DNA of 64,000 nt from Pseudoduganella namucuonensis (GCF_900116645.1 NZ_FPBO01000037.1:32715-96714); one strand, 5' to 3'; numbered from the stretch's first letter, positions 54,197 to 64,000 are shown. The notes: generated by a model not told the origin, from the letters alone. Translations and numbers: made by a program.

Positions 54197-54296
54197 GATG
54201 GTCCGATCCTTTTTGTTGGGATGAATCTGGTATGAATGTTGCTGGACTTGAGTATAGGAGCCGCGTTTGGGCCAGCGTTATCGAAAATCGGCAATG

Positions 54297-54314
54297 TTGA
54301 AAGCTTGGTTTCAA
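54297..54314. promoter_or_regulatory. dyad next to the AraC gene ribosome site
   Basis: TTGAAA (54297-54302) and TTTCAA (54309-54314) flank six bases, ending inside the AAGGGGGA ribosome site of the AraC-type gene. It could be an autoregulatory site or an RNA hairpin controlling translation. Confidence 0.35.
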
Positions 54315-54326
54315 GGGGGATGCGGC

Positions 54327-55301
54327 ATGCACCAGAATGTGACAACGACGATGGACACTGGTCCAGTTTCGCGCACCGGCGCGGCCTTTCGCACCGTGTT
54401 GACACGCGACGCGGACGAGCTGGCGCGCAACCTGACGGACTGGGAGCAGTGCTACGACCAGATGACGGCGGGCAGTTTCCGCGGCGCGCTGACGGAGCTG
54501 CGCATGCCGCGCACCCAGGTGTTCAGGGAAGAGATCAGCCAGTCGGTGCGCCAGTCCTGCACGGTGCGGCCGGGCGCCCTGTGGTTCGGCTTTCCGGACC
54601 ATGGCGACGGCACCCGCATCAATGGGCGGCCGATGGAGGATGGCTGCGTCATGGTCCGCCCGGGCGGCGGCGAATTCGAGCTGCTGACCCCCAGCCGCCA
54701 CGCCATCCACGGCATCGTGGTCTGCCGGGAGACGCTGGCGCGGGCGGCGCTGCGCAGCGGTTGCGGCGTGGACTGGGACGGTTTGCGGTCGGCCGAGGTG
54801 CTGCGTGTGGATCCGGACGAGCGCCTGGCGTGCGTGCGGGCGATCGCCTCGGCGCTGGCCCTTTGCCAGGGCCCCGAACGCGCGCTTCCGGCGGGCGGCG
54901 AGGACGGCCTGCTGGCCGCCCTGCTCGGCGTGCTGGACCGCAGCGGCGTGGAGCCGGCGGCGGCGCTGAGTTTTCAACGCCGCCGGCGGGTGGTGGCCAG
55001 GGTGCGCGACTACATCCTGGCGCACCGCGACCGGCCGCTGACGGTGCCGGAACTGTGCGCGCAGGCGCACGTGAGCCGCCGCACCTTGCAGTACTGTTTC
55101 GAGGACGTGCTGGGCATGAGCCCGACGCTGTACCTGCGGCGGCTGCGGCTGAACGGCGTGCGGCGCCAGTTGCTGGACCCGGGCGCGCGCCCGCGGCCGA
55201 TAGGCGCGGTGGCGGCGGACTGGGGCTTCGGCAGCTTCAGCCAGTTCTCCAGCGACTACCGCAAGCTGTTCGGCGAGTCCCCATCGGCGAGCCGCGCGTG
55301 A
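54327..55301 (+). CDS. AraC-family regulator of ethanolamine genes (EutR-like)
   Basis: A 324-residue AraC/XylS-type regulator. The C-terminal double helix-turn-helix spans about 225-320: ARVRDYILAHRDRPLTVPELCAQA and VAADWGFGSFSQFSSDYRKLFGESP (each shown partly in family consensus). The N-terminal domain is of the EutR/CadC-like type with FREEISQSVRQSCTVRPG. Start chosen at the ATG preceded by AAGGGGGA; a frame begins 20 codons earlier. It is divergent from the ethanolamine permease and probably activates it in response to ethanolamine and cobalamin. Confidence 0.9.
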   Translation: MHQNVTTTMDTGPVSRTGAAFRTVLTRDADELARNLTDWEQCYDQMTAGSFRGALTELRMPRTQVFREEISQSVRQSCTVRPGALWFGFPDHGDGTRINGRPMEDGCVMVRPGGGEFELLTPSRHAIHGIVVCRETLARAALRSGCGVDWDGLRSAEVLRVDPDERLACVRAIASALALCQGPERALPAGGEDGLLAALLGVLDRSGVEPAAALSFQRRRRVVARVRDYILAHRDRPLTVPELCAQAHVSRRTLQYCFEDVLGMSPTLYLRRLRLNGVRRQLLDPGARPRPIGAVAADWGFGSFSQFSSDYRKLFGESPSASRA

Positions 55302-55308
55302 TTTCCGC

Positions 55309-58300
55309 TCATTCGGGGCGGGTGGTGGCGTTGCGGACCGCGTCCGCCACGCAGGCCCGCAGCTGCTCGTCGTCCCACGGCTTGGTGAAGAAGCGGTAGA
55401 CCGCGCCGTGGTTGATCGCCTCGATCACCGACTCCAGGTCCGCGTAGCCGGACAGGATGATGCGCGTGGTGTCCGGGTACATCAGCTTGACCCGCGACAG
55501 GAACTCCGTCCCCGTCATTTCCGGCATGCGCTGGTCGGACACCACCACGTGGACCGTATTCAGCGCCAGCAGCTTGAACGCGTCCGCCGCGCTGGTGGCG
55601 GCCAGGATCTTGTAGCCGTCCGGCCGCAGCGCGCGGTTCAGCGCGCGCACGATGTTCGGCTCGTCGTCCAGCAGCAGCACCGTGTGCTGCGTCTTGCCCT
55701 CGTCCGGCAGCGGCAGCGTCTTCTGCGACGACAGCAACTGCGCGAAGGCCTCCGCCGACACCGCGCGGCTGAACAGGAAGCCCTGCATGGCGTCGCACTG
55801 GCGCCGCCGCAGGAACGTCATCTGCTCCGCCGTCTCCACCCCTTCGGCGATCACCGCCACGTGCAGGTTGTGCGCCAGGCCGATGATGGCGTTGCAGATC
55901 ACCGCGTCGTCCGGCGACGTGGCCACGTCGCGCACGAAGGACTGGTCGATCTTGAGGTGGTCGATGGGGAAGCGCTTCAGGTAGTTCAGCGACGAATAAC
56001 CGGTGCCGAAATCGTCCAGCGCGATGCGCACGCCCAGCTCCTTGAGCTTGGCCAGGGTGGCGATGGCCTCGTCCACATTGCGCATCACCGCGCTCTCGGT
56101 GATCTCCAGCTCCAGCGCCTTGCCGGGGATGCCGTTGTCGTCCAGCGCCCGGCGCACCGTCTCCACCAGGCCCTCCTGCTGGAACTGGCGCGCGGACAGG
56201 TTGACCGACACCGTCGGCACGGTCAGCCCGGCGTCGCGCCAGGCGCGCAGCTGGGCGCACACGTTGTCGATGGCCCAGGCGCCCAGCGGCAGCACCAGCC
56301 CGGTCTCCTCGGCCACGCGGATGAACTCCATCGGCGCCACGGTGCCGCGCTTGGGGTGGTTCCAGCGCATCAGCGCCTCGGCGCCCGTGATGACGCCGTT
56401 GAGCAGGCTGCACTGGGGTTGGTAGTGCATGACCATCTCGCCCCGCTCCAGCGCGCCGCCCAGTTCGGACTCCATCACGAAGCGCGCCGCCAGGCGGGCG
56501 TTCTGGTCCGCCGCGTAGAAGCGGTAGGCGTTGCCGCCCTGCCGCTTCGCGTCCTGCATCGCGAAATCCGCGTTGCGCAGCAGCGCCGCCGCGTCCGGGC
56601 TGTCGTCCGGATACAGGCTGATGCCGATGGAGGCCAGCGGCTTCAATGTCGGCGTCGCGTCGGACAGCGGCTCGGACAGCGCGGCCGCGACGCGCGTGGC
56701 CGCCTCCGCCGCCTGCCCGGTGCCGCTCACGCTGCCCAGCACCACCATGAACTCGTCGCCGCCTATGCGCGCCACGTGGGCGTCGGGTCCCGCCGCCTGC
56801 ACCAGGCGCTGCGCCACCTGCACCAGCATGCCGTCGCCGGCTGCGCGGCCCAGCGTGTCGTTGACGTCGCGGAAGCGGTCCAGGTCCACGTGCAGCGCCG
56901 CCACCTTCTTGCGCGCGCGGGTGGCCTGGTCCAGCTGCTGCGCCAGATGCCCTTGCAGCGTGTGCAGGTTGGCCAGGCCGGTCAGGCTGTCGTAGTTGAC
57001 GTGGTGCGCCAGTTGCTCCTCGGCGTGCTGGCGCTGCGCGACCTGGCGCCGGCTGACGATGCCGAAGGCCAGGTCCTCGCTCAGGTTCTGCAGCAGCTTG
57101 AGCTCCTCCTCGGTGAACACGCGCGGGTCGGCGGTGTAGATGCCCAGCACCCCGAAGGCGCGGCCGTCCTCGAGCAGCGGCAGGGCGATGCAGCCCTGCA
57201 CCCCGTGCGGGAAGGCGATGCTGCGCCACGCGGAGAAGACCAGGTCGTCCGCCAGCTGCTTGCACACCAGCGTGCGGCGCTGATGGATGGCGGTGCCGAA
57301 ACCGCCCTGCGTCTTCACGTCCGCGCCCCAGCTCAAACGCAGCCCGGACAGGTAGTCGCGGTCGGTGCCGGCGTGCGCCACCGCTTCCACGGTCTGCTCC
57401 TCGTCGTCGCGCGCATAGCCGACCCAGGCCATGCGGTAGCCGCCGAGATCGGCCAGGTGGCCGCAGATCGCCTCCAGCAGCGCCGTCTCGTCGCCGGCCT
57501 TGACCAGCGACTGGCTGCACGCCGACAGCAGGTTCCACGAGCGGTCCACCCTTTCCAGCCTGGCGATCTGCTCGATCTCGCGCTCGGCGGCGGTGCGGGT
57601 CTCCTCGGCGATCCGGTTCATATTGCGCACCAGGCTGTCGAATTCGCTGGGCGCGTCGGCCGGCGCCTCCATCTGCCTGGCCCACGCGCCGGGCCGGGCG
57701 TGGGCGCCGCCATGGCGGAAATTGCCGGCGGCGATGTCCCCGGCGAAGGCGATGCAGTCGCGCAGCGTGCCGTCCACGCTGCGGCTGATGCGGCGCGCCA
57801 GCGCCACGCCGGCCGCCGCCGCCAGCAGGGGCGCCAGCGACAGCACGGCCAGCGCGATCTTCTCCAGCGTGGCGATGCGCGCGTACTGGCGGCTGGCCGC
57901 GTCCTCGGCGGCGGCGCTCAAGGTGCCCAGCAAGGGCGCCAGCGGCGGCGCGGCCGCGCCGGTCTGGCCGTTTTCGCGCGCGAGTATTTGCAGGCTCGCG
58001 TCCTGCGCCGCGCGGCGCACGCTGGCGTCGCCGCTGATGACGGCGATGTCGCGCATATTGCGCCGGATCTCCGTCAGCAGCGCCGGAGGCGCTGCCGCCT
58101 CGTTGACCGCGCCCAGCGCGGCGCGGCTGCGCAGCGCCAGTTCGACGGTGTGCTGGTCCTGCGCCAGCAGCTTGTTCCACGCGGCGGTGACATACCAGTG
58201 CAGGCCCACGCACAGCAAGGCGACAACTAGCATGGGGATAGCCACGACGGCGATGGCGGCGTTCAGCCGGCCGCGCAGGCTGAGGCGCGCGAGGCGAGGC

Positions 58301-58335
58301 TTGGGATCAGCGGCGGCCAATTGCGGCGCTCGCAC
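55309..58335 (-). CDS. membrane GAF-GGDEF-EAL protein with C-terminal receiver
   Basis: A 1008-residue signalling protein. Transmembrane helices near 25-47 and 160-182 enclose a periplasmic segment; a HAMP-like linker, a GAF domain (about 275-430), GGDEF (525-529), EAL (EALMRW 653-658, ELEITES, DDFGTGYSS, EGVE) and a receiver domain (about 884-1000) with acidic Asp890-Asp891, phosphoacceptor Asp934 and a switch Lys in FTKPW follow. The receiver at the C-terminus is unusual for this family. The frame opens at GTG 58335 with a weak ribosome site; see findings on a better but out-of-frame ATG at 58372. Confidence 0.88.
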   Translation of the reverse strand: MRAPQLAAADPKPRLARLSLRGRLNAAIAVVAIPMLVVALLCVGLHWYVTAAWNKLLAQDQHTVELALRSRAALGAVNEAAAPPALLTEIRRNMRDIAVISGDASVRRAAQDASLQILARENGQTGAAAPPLAPLLGTLSAAAEDAASRQYARIATLEKIALAVLSLAPLLAAAAGVALARRISRSVDGTLRDCIAFAGDIAAGNFRHGGAHARPGAWARQMEAPADAPSEFDSLVRNMNRIAEETRTAAEREIEQIARLERVDRSWNLLSACSQSLVKAGDETALLEAICGHLADLGGYRMAWVGYARDDEEQTVEAVAHAGTDRDYLSGLRLSWGADVKTQGGFGTAIHQRRTLVCKQLADDLVFSAWRSIAFPHGVQGCIALPLLEDGRAFGVLGIYTADPRVFTEEELKLLQNLSEDLAFGIVSRRQVAQRQHAEEQLAHHVNYDSLTGLANLHTLQGHLAQQLDQATRARKKVAALHVDLDRFRDVNDTLGRAAGDGMLVQVAQRLVQAAGPDAHVARIGGDEFMVVLGSVSGTGQAAEAATRVAAALSEPLSDATPTLKPLASIGISLYPDDSPDAAALLRNADFAMQDAKRQGGNAYRFYAADQNARLAARFVMESELGGALERGEMVMHYQPQCSLLNGVITGAEALMRWNHPKRGTVAPMEFIRVAEETGLVLPLGAWAIDNVCAQLRAWRDAGLTVPTVSVNLSARQFQQEGLVETVRRALDDNGIPGKALELEITESAVMRNVDEAIATLAKLKELGVRIALDDFGTGYSSLNYLKRFPIDHLKIDQSFVRDVATSPDDAVICNAIIGLAHNLHVAVIAEGVETAEQMTFLRRRQCDAMQGFLFSRAVSAEAFAQLLSSQKTLPLPDEGKTQHTVLLLDDEPNIVRALNRALRPDGYKILAATSAADAFKLLALNTVHVVVSDQRMPEMTGTEFLSRVKLMYPDTTRIILSGYADLESVIEAINHGAVYRFFTKPWDDEQLRACVADAVRNATTRPE

Positions 58336-58461
58336 TGTGGACTTGCGGTTGCGGGGTGGTCCGGTAACGCATGCGGTTCTCCTGCGGTTCAGGCGAATTC
58401 GGGCACGGGGACGCGACCGTCACATCATAGCGCGTTTGTGTAGGGACGAGAAGACGGGATG

Positions 58462-58487
58462 CGTGCCCGTCCATGGGGACGGGCACG
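58462..58487. terminator. hairpin after nadC, no T-run
   Basis: CGTGCCCGTCC (58462-58472) and GGACGGGCACG (58477-58487) form a perfect 11-bp stem with a four-base loop, 22 bases past the nadC stop. No T-run follows on either strand, so it may aid termination or protect mRNA. Confidence 0.5.
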
Positions 58488-58508
58488 AGGCTGGTTTGAC
58501 CGGGGGGA

Positions 58509-59375
58509 TTAGCCGACGATGCGCAGCGAGTAATCGACCGCGCGGATGTCTTTGGTGAGGCTGCCGATGGAGATGCGGTCCACGCCCGTCTCGGCGATGC
58601 CGCGCACGGTGTCGAGGTTGACGCCGCCCGAGCCTTCGAGCAGGGCCCGCCCCGCGTTCAGCTGGACCGCCGCGCGCATGGCGTCGAGGTCGAAGTTGTC
58701 GAGCAGGATGGAGGTGGCGCCCGCCGCCAGCGCCTCCTCCAGCTCCACCAGGTTCTCCACTTCCACCTGGATCGTGACGTCGGCGCTCACGCGCTTGGCC
58801 GCCACCATCGCCGCGGTGATGCCGCCCGCCGCCGCGATGTGGTTTTCCTTGATCAGGATGCCGTCGTACAGAGCCAGGCGCTGGTTGACGCCGCCGCCCA
58901 CGCGCACCGCGTATTTCTGCGCCAGGCGCATGCCCGGCAGCGTCTTGCGGGTGTCCAGGATCTTGGCCTTGGTGCCCTCCACCACCCGCACGTAGCGGCG
59001 CGTGGCGGTGGCGACGCCGGACAGCAGCTGCAGGAAGTTCAGCGCCGAGCGCTCGCCGGTGAGCAGTGCGCGCGACGGGCCTTCCAGGGTGCAGACCACC
59101 GTGTCGGCCTTCATCATGTCGCCCTCGGCGTAATGCCAGTCGATGTCGATGGCGCTGGAGACGCCCATCATCGCGCCCTCGAACCAGGGCGCGCCGCACA
59201 GCACCGCGTCCTCGCGCACGATCACGCGGGCCACGGAATGGCCGTCGGCCGGCACCAGCTGGCCGGTGAGGTCGCCGGTGCCGATGTCCTCGTGCAGCGC
59301 GGCCAGCAGATTGCGTTCGAAAGCGCCCTTCAGCTCATCGTCGAAAGGGGCGTAACGGTTGACCAGTGTACTCAT
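58509..59375 (-). CDS. nadC: nicotinate-nucleotide pyrophosphorylase (carboxylating)
   Basis: A 288-residue type II quinolinate phosphoribosyltransferase. Signatures: LHEDIGTGDLTGQLVP, LNFLQLLSGVATATRRYV, ILDTRKTLPGMRLAQKYAVRVGGG (in part) and the LEGSGGVNLDTVRGIAETGVD region, binding PRPP phosphate. It converts quinolinate and PRPP to nicotinate mononucleotide. Overlaps nadA (ATGA). nadB is not in the window. Confidence 0.95.
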   Translation of the reverse strand: MSTLVNRYAPFDDELKGAFERNLLAALHEDIGTGDLTGQLVPADGHSVARVIVREDAVLCGAPWFEGAMMGVSSAIDIDWHYAEGDMMKADTVVCTLEGPSRALLTGERSALNFLQLLSGVATATRRYVRVVEGTKAKILDTRKTLPGMRLAQKYAVRVGGGVNQRLALYDGILIKENHIAAAGGITAAMVAAKRVSADVTIQVEVENLVELEEALAAGATSILLDNFDLDAMRAAVQLNAGRALLEGSGGVNLDTVRGIAETGVDRISIGSLTKDIRAVDYSLRIVG

Positions 59376-60508
59376 GCCGGACCGATCCCCTTGAACAGTT
59401 TCGCTTCCCGGGCCAGGTCCGCGCCGGGCGCGACCTTGGCCTTCTTCGCGGCGGCGAAGTCCAGCATTCGGTTGATGGACTTCACGGCCAGCTTGCCGAT
59501 CTCCGGATCGACGTGGATCTCGTTGCCCATGTTCTCGAGCACCTCGGCCAGGTTTTGCAGGCCGTTCATGGCCATCCACGGGCAGTGCGCGCAGCTCTTG
59601 CAGGTGGCGCTGTTGCCGGCGGTGGGCGCCTCGATGAAGGTCTTGCCCGGCGCCGCGGTGCGCATCTTGTGCAGGATGCCGTTGTCGGTGGCGACGATGA
59701 AGGTGTCCGCGTCCATGTTGACGGCTGCGGCGATCATCTGCGAGGTGGAGCCGACCACGTCGGCCTGCGCCACCACGTTGGCGGGCGACTCGGGGTGCAC
59801 CAGCACCTTGGCGTTCGGGTACTCGGCCTTCAGCAGGTCCAGTTCCACGCCTTTGAATTCGTCGTGCACCAGGCAGGAACCCTGCCACAGCAGCATGTCC
59901 GCGCCGGTCTCCTTCTGGATGTAGCCGCCCAGGTGCTTGTCCGGCGCCCACAGGATCTTCTTGCCCTGCTCGTGCAGGTGCTTGACGATGTCCAGGCCGA
60001 TCGACGAGGTCACCATCCAGTCGGCGCGCGCCTTCACGGCGGCGCTGGTGTTGGCGTAGACCACGACGGTGCGGTCCGGATGGGCGTCGCAGAAGGCGGT
60101 GAACTCGTCGGCAGGGCAGCCCAGGTCCAGCGAGCAGGTCGCGTCCAGGTCCGGCATCAGGATGGTCTTGTCCGGGCTGAGGATCTTGGCGGTTTCGCCC
60201 ATGAAGCGCACGCCGGCCACCACCAGGGTCTTGGCGGGATGGTCGCGGCCGAAACGGGCCATTTCCAGCGAGTCCGACACGCAGCCGCCGGTCTCCTCGG
60301 CCAGGTCCTGCAGGTCGGCGTCGACGTAATAGTGGGCCACGAGCACGGCTTCGCGCTCTTTCAGCAGCCGCTTGATGCGCGCGATCAGTTCCGCGCGCTG
60401 CTCGGGGCTGGGAGTGGCCGGGGTACGGGCCCAGGCGTGGGCCACGCAGCTGCCGCCCTCGCTGGGGTGTTCGTACTCGATTGGCTTGATCGCTATGGTC
60501 TGTTCCAT
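59372..60508 (-). CDS. nadA: quinolinate synthase A
   Basis: A 378-residue NadA with the Fe-S-ligand cysteines recognisable in TCSLDLGCPADEF, GSCLVHDEF and ATCKSCAHCPWMAMNG. It condenses iminoaspartate with dihydroxyacetone phosphate to quinolinate. It lies 8 bases downstream of the ABC-F gene on the same strand, so read-through is possible. Its ribosome site is weak. Confidence 0.95.
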   Translation of the reverse strand: MEQTIAIKPIEYEHPSEGGSCVAHAWARTPATPSPEQRAELIARIKRLLKEREAVLVAHYYVDADLQDLAEETGGCVSDSLEMARFGRDHPAKTLVVAGVRFMGETAKILSPDKTILMPDLDATCSLDLGCPADEFTAFCDAHPDRTVVVYANTSAAVKARADWMVTSSIGLDIVKHLHEQGKKILWAPDKHLGGYIQKETGADMLLWQGSCLVHDEFKGVELDLLKAEYPNAKVLVHPESPANVVAQADVVGSTSQMIAAAVNMDADTFIVATDNGILHKMRTAAPGKTFIEAPTAGNSATCKSCAHCPWMAMNGLQNLAEVLENMGNEIHVDPEIGKLAVKSINRMLDFAAAKKAKVAPGADLAREAKLFKGIGPA

Positions 60509-60516
60509 GGTGGGCT

Positions 60517-62118
<1,602 letters not shown>

Positions 62119-62248
62119 TCTGGTGGCCCTTAAAGCGGTGAATTCAGTAACCGGACATTTTACCACTCTGCGGGCGGGGCGTCAGCTTGGGCGGACGAAG
62201 CCGGAGGCCGGGCCAGGCGGCGAGGCGGATCGCGAAGGCGACGGCGGA

Positions 62249-62304
62249 GCGCCGCCGGCCCGCGGGGCCCGCGGCCGGCGGCCGGCGGCCGGGGCCCGGG
62301 GCGG
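62249..62304. repeat. 56-base uninterrupted G/C tract
   Basis: Every base from 62249 to 62304 is G or C, including three tandem GGCCGGC units and GCCCGCGGGGCCCGC-like palindromes. It lies directly 3' of the tRNA-like gene (minus strand), where it would fold very stably and could terminate or process the tRNA transcript. Confidence 0.7.
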
Positions 62305-62309
62305 TGTGA

Positions 62310-62390
62310 TGGAGCACGCTGCTGGATTCGAACCAGCGTATACCGCCCGGGGATGCAGCCCGGTGCTTTTGACCACTCAGCCAAGCGTGC
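62310..62390 (-). tRNA. tRNA-Cys(GCA)-like gene, atypical variable region
   Basis: On the minus strand a cloverleaf can be drawn: acceptor GCACGCT with AGCGTGC (seven perfect pairs), discriminator U and encoded CCA; D-arm GCT/AGC; anticodon stem CCGGG/CCCGG with loop CTGCATC, anticodon GCA; T-arm GCTGG-TTCGAAT-CCAGC. U73 and GCA fit cysteine. Oddities: pyrimidine at position 37, a three-pair D stem, a D-loop more like class II tRNAs, and a 9-base variable region (GCGGTATAC) instead of five. It may be a functional isodecoder or a degenerate tRNA; 81 bases with CCA. Confidence 0.6.
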
Positions 62391-62816
62391 CAACCTGAAG
62401 CGGGCAGCGGGTATTGCGCCCACGCGCGCCTGGTGAAGGGAGATGCCCCTGCCGGCGACGCCCGCGATGTTTGATGCACGGTTACAGCGTCCCCGTGCGG
62501 TCGGTTTGGCTTTCGCGCAGCACACCGCTTACACGCGGCGCCCGACTGGTTTGCGGCCAAGTCCTGGCCAGTGGCAGTGGTAAACCGTGACCGGCCGGAT
62601 TCTCCCGCGCGCGTCTCCTCGCATTCGCCCCGTTCCATGCGCCGGCTGCTTATCCGCCGCGATCACATGTTCAGCTTATAGCGTGCTCTACCGTAAGGTT
62701 TGACAAATCTCAAACAATGCCCAAAAACAACAGAGCGGCGTGCATTCCGCTTGGCCAGACGGCTTGCCATCCGGCATCAGACCGGCCGAATCCCCGCCAC
62801 AACTTCCATCCCCGAA
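62391..62816. other. no gene recognised
   Basis: No convincing coding frame on either strand. Small dyads occur: GCACGG (62476-62481) with CCGTGC (62493-62498), and GTTTGACAAATCTCAAAC (62698-62715). The composition becomes less GC-rich after about 62680, which suggests acquired DNA. Confidence 0.4.
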
Positions 62817-63044
62817 CTACTGCCGCATCCAGTCGCGCAACTCGTAATACCAGTAGGTGAGCTGCGCAGCGATCAAGCCCGCCGGGCCGCCGGCGGTCGG
62901 CAAGCCCCAGCGCTGGGAGCGGCTAGGCATCGTGTGCAGCGTCTCGACTTCCGCCCCGCCCTGCGCGCTGGCGGTTGCCGCTGGTGTGCCTGCAGGGAAG
63001 GGATGCCGGTGCCAAGCATTGGCGCCTTCTGGAGAAACCGCGAG
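62817..63044 (-). pseudogene. possible gene fragment with no start codon at its 5' end
   Basis: A 75-codon open frame that looks coding: it ends LIAAQLTYWYYELRDWMRQ before TAG and contains PSRSQRWGLPTAGGPAG. Immediately upstream is an in-frame TAA, and the first ATG lies in the middle, so it is probably the tail of a truncated gene. Family not recognised. Confidence 0.3.
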
Positions 63045-63082
63045 TTAGTCGCTTGATGCTGGGCTTTATAGGCGCGCGCTTC

Positions 63083-63442
63083 ATGGTCAAATTTCCATTT
63101 GACAATCCAACACAAATGACTTGGTTCGAAAAATGGGTAGCGATGACCTGCGCGGCAGCCGTAGCTTTGGGCGGCTATCACGCTGTGTCTTGGTCGGCAA
63201 TGGGAAGGCAAGACTGGGCCGCTTGGGTGCAGGCGATCGGCTCCATACTTGCGATCATCGCCGCGTTTCTGGTTTCCGAACGCCAGTTCAAAATGAGTCG
63301 GCGCGCAGATCAGGCGAGATTGAATGATGAAACCCTCAGGCAACTTGGCATCGCCTGTATTCAGCGATTGCAGGCGGCACGCAGCTGGCGGCGGCGCGGT
63401 GTTCGATATAGCGATGATGCAGCCGAGATGCCTCGGCTTTGA
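63083..63442 (+). CDS. small membrane protein, probably truncated at its C-terminus
   Basis: A 119-codon frame. Two hydrophobic stretches (about 18-33 and 45-62, the second reading WVQAIGSILAIIAAFLVSE) precede a charged segment QFKMSRRADQARLNDETLRQ. This two-helix plus cytoplasmic-helix layout is common in uncharacterised phage or island proteins, which usually continue for about 100 residues more. Here it ends two bases before the transposase stop region, within an AGCCGAG/CTCGGCT hairpin (63421-63438). No ribosome site is visible; the start is uncertain. Confidence 0.4.
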   Translation: MVKFPFDNPTQMTWFEKWVAMTCAAAVALGGYHAVSWSAMGRQDWAAWVQAIGSILAIIAAFLVSERQFKMSRRADQARLNDETLRQLGIACIQRLQAARSWRRRGVRYSDDAAEMPRL

Positions 63443-63445
63443 GGC

Positions 63446-64000
63446 TCAAAACGGCGCCAATCCCCGCTCTTTCAGGAATACCAGGCGCTTCAGGTTATAG
63501 CTGGCCGCTTTCAGATGTAACGCAAAACTGGCACGCACAATGCCCGTACAGCGCACCAGCTTGCCGCCCATTTGCACCAAGGCGCCGAACACATGCTCGA
63601 CGCGAGCGCGCGGTGTGGCAATGCGGCGGTTGCGCCGCTTCTGCGCTTCGGAGATGCCTTTGGTGGCATGGCCCCGGCGCTGGATATGAACACGCCATCC
63701 GGCTTGCTTCAGCTTGGCTTCTCTCTCGATGCTGGGATAACCCCGGTCGGCGTACACGTCGCGGCTGGTGTTGCCGGGATCGAGCAATTGCTCGAAGATC
63801 GTGGTGTCGGCCACGGCGGCGTGCGTGACAGCGAGCTTGCGTATGAGCTTGTAGCGCTTGTCCACGCTGGCGTGCAGTTTGTAGCCGAAGTGGCTTTTGC
63901 CGTGCTTCTTTATATGGACGCCTCCCGTTTGCCAAGCAATTTCGTGAGTTGGTAGACAGATAGGCTGCAGTTTTATATCCGGCCCTTGAGCAGGACATTT
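63446..64000 (-). mobile_element. IS5-family transposase, 5' part beyond the right edge
   Basis: At least 185 codons of an open frame encode the C-terminal DDE domain of an IS5-type transposase: KKHGKSHFGYKLHASVD, LAVTHAAVADTTIFEQLL, VYADRGYPS with the second Asp, and RARVEHVFGALVQMGGKLVRC with the catalytic Glu. The sequence before KKHGKSHFGYK does not match the usual DARWTK lead-in, so the 5' part may be altered. The 3' inverted repeat was not identified. The element likely disrupted the preceding small gene. Confidence 0.85.

Noticed and set aside
62144..62638. 164-codon minus-strand frame through the tRNA region
   Set aside because: It crosses the tRNA-like gene and the pure G/C tract and has no recognisable protein pattern.

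Overview
The window looks like a chromosomal segment of a GC-rich betaproteobacterium of the family Oxalobacteraceae (Massilia, Duganella or a close relative). The evidence is gene order and protein character: a ygfZ/mltG-tmk-holB-pilZ-tatD housekeeping block, a Gram-negative porin ending in Phe, a nadA-nadC pair, a second EF-G gene away from any ribosomal operon, and many chemotaxis and c-di-GMP proteins. The genus is an inference; no 16S gene or full marker set is present.

Layout. 1-3212: tail end of a TRAP transporter operon, a CPBP membrane protease, a SnoaL-like protein and a chemoreceptor. 3209-15332: a sugar-acid or lactone catabolic cluster, read leftward: aldehyde dehydrogenase, FAH/GguC-like enzyme, a coupled 55-aa microprotein, an enolase-superfamily dehydratase, a PdxA-like dehydrogenase, a lactonase-type amidohydrolase, a beta-propeller protein and a polar-amino-acid-type ABC transporter. 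A divergent LysR regulator and a porin follow, and two matching T-N11-A operators tie them together. 15420-19042: chromate transporter and a large chemoreceptor. 19336-22915: two arrays of a 132-bp palindromic repeat bracket a small outer-membrane barrel gene and a PAS-GAF-(degenerate GGDEF)-EAL protein. 22922-30571: EF-G 2, outer-membrane phospholipase A, a TetR/nitronate monooxygenase pair, a PRMT-like methyltransferase and an ankyrin protein. 30588-37156: TatD, GNAT, PilZ, HolB, Tmk and MltG, divergent from YgfZ, DUF4936 and NRDE. 37851-41796: a kaiB-kaiC-PAS/GGDEF/EAL operon with overlapping stop/start codons. 41824-47684: a beta-oxidation-like operon. 47943-49646: a metabolite/H+ symporter with a strong terminator. 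49739-55301: ethanolamine utilisation (eutC, eutB, a TorF-type porin, the permease and a divergent AraC regulator). 55309-62118: a GAF-GGDEF-EAL-REC protein, nadC-nadA and an ABC-F ATPase. 62310-64000: an unusual tRNA-Cys-like gene, gene remnants and an IS5-family transposase running off the right edge.

Themes. Three separate c-di-GMP proteins and two chemoreceptors suggest an environmental, motile or biofilm lifestyle. Catabolic modules (sugar acid, ethanolamine, acyl-CoA) each have their own transporter or porin and a divergent regulator. At least four families of palindromic intergenic repeats occur, mostly between convergent or co-directional genes. The most unusual unit is the KaiB-KaiC operon translationally coupled to a diguanylate cyclase/phosphodiesterase. 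Its KaiC has Thr-Glu where the cyanobacterial clock protein has the Ser-Thr phosphorylation pair.
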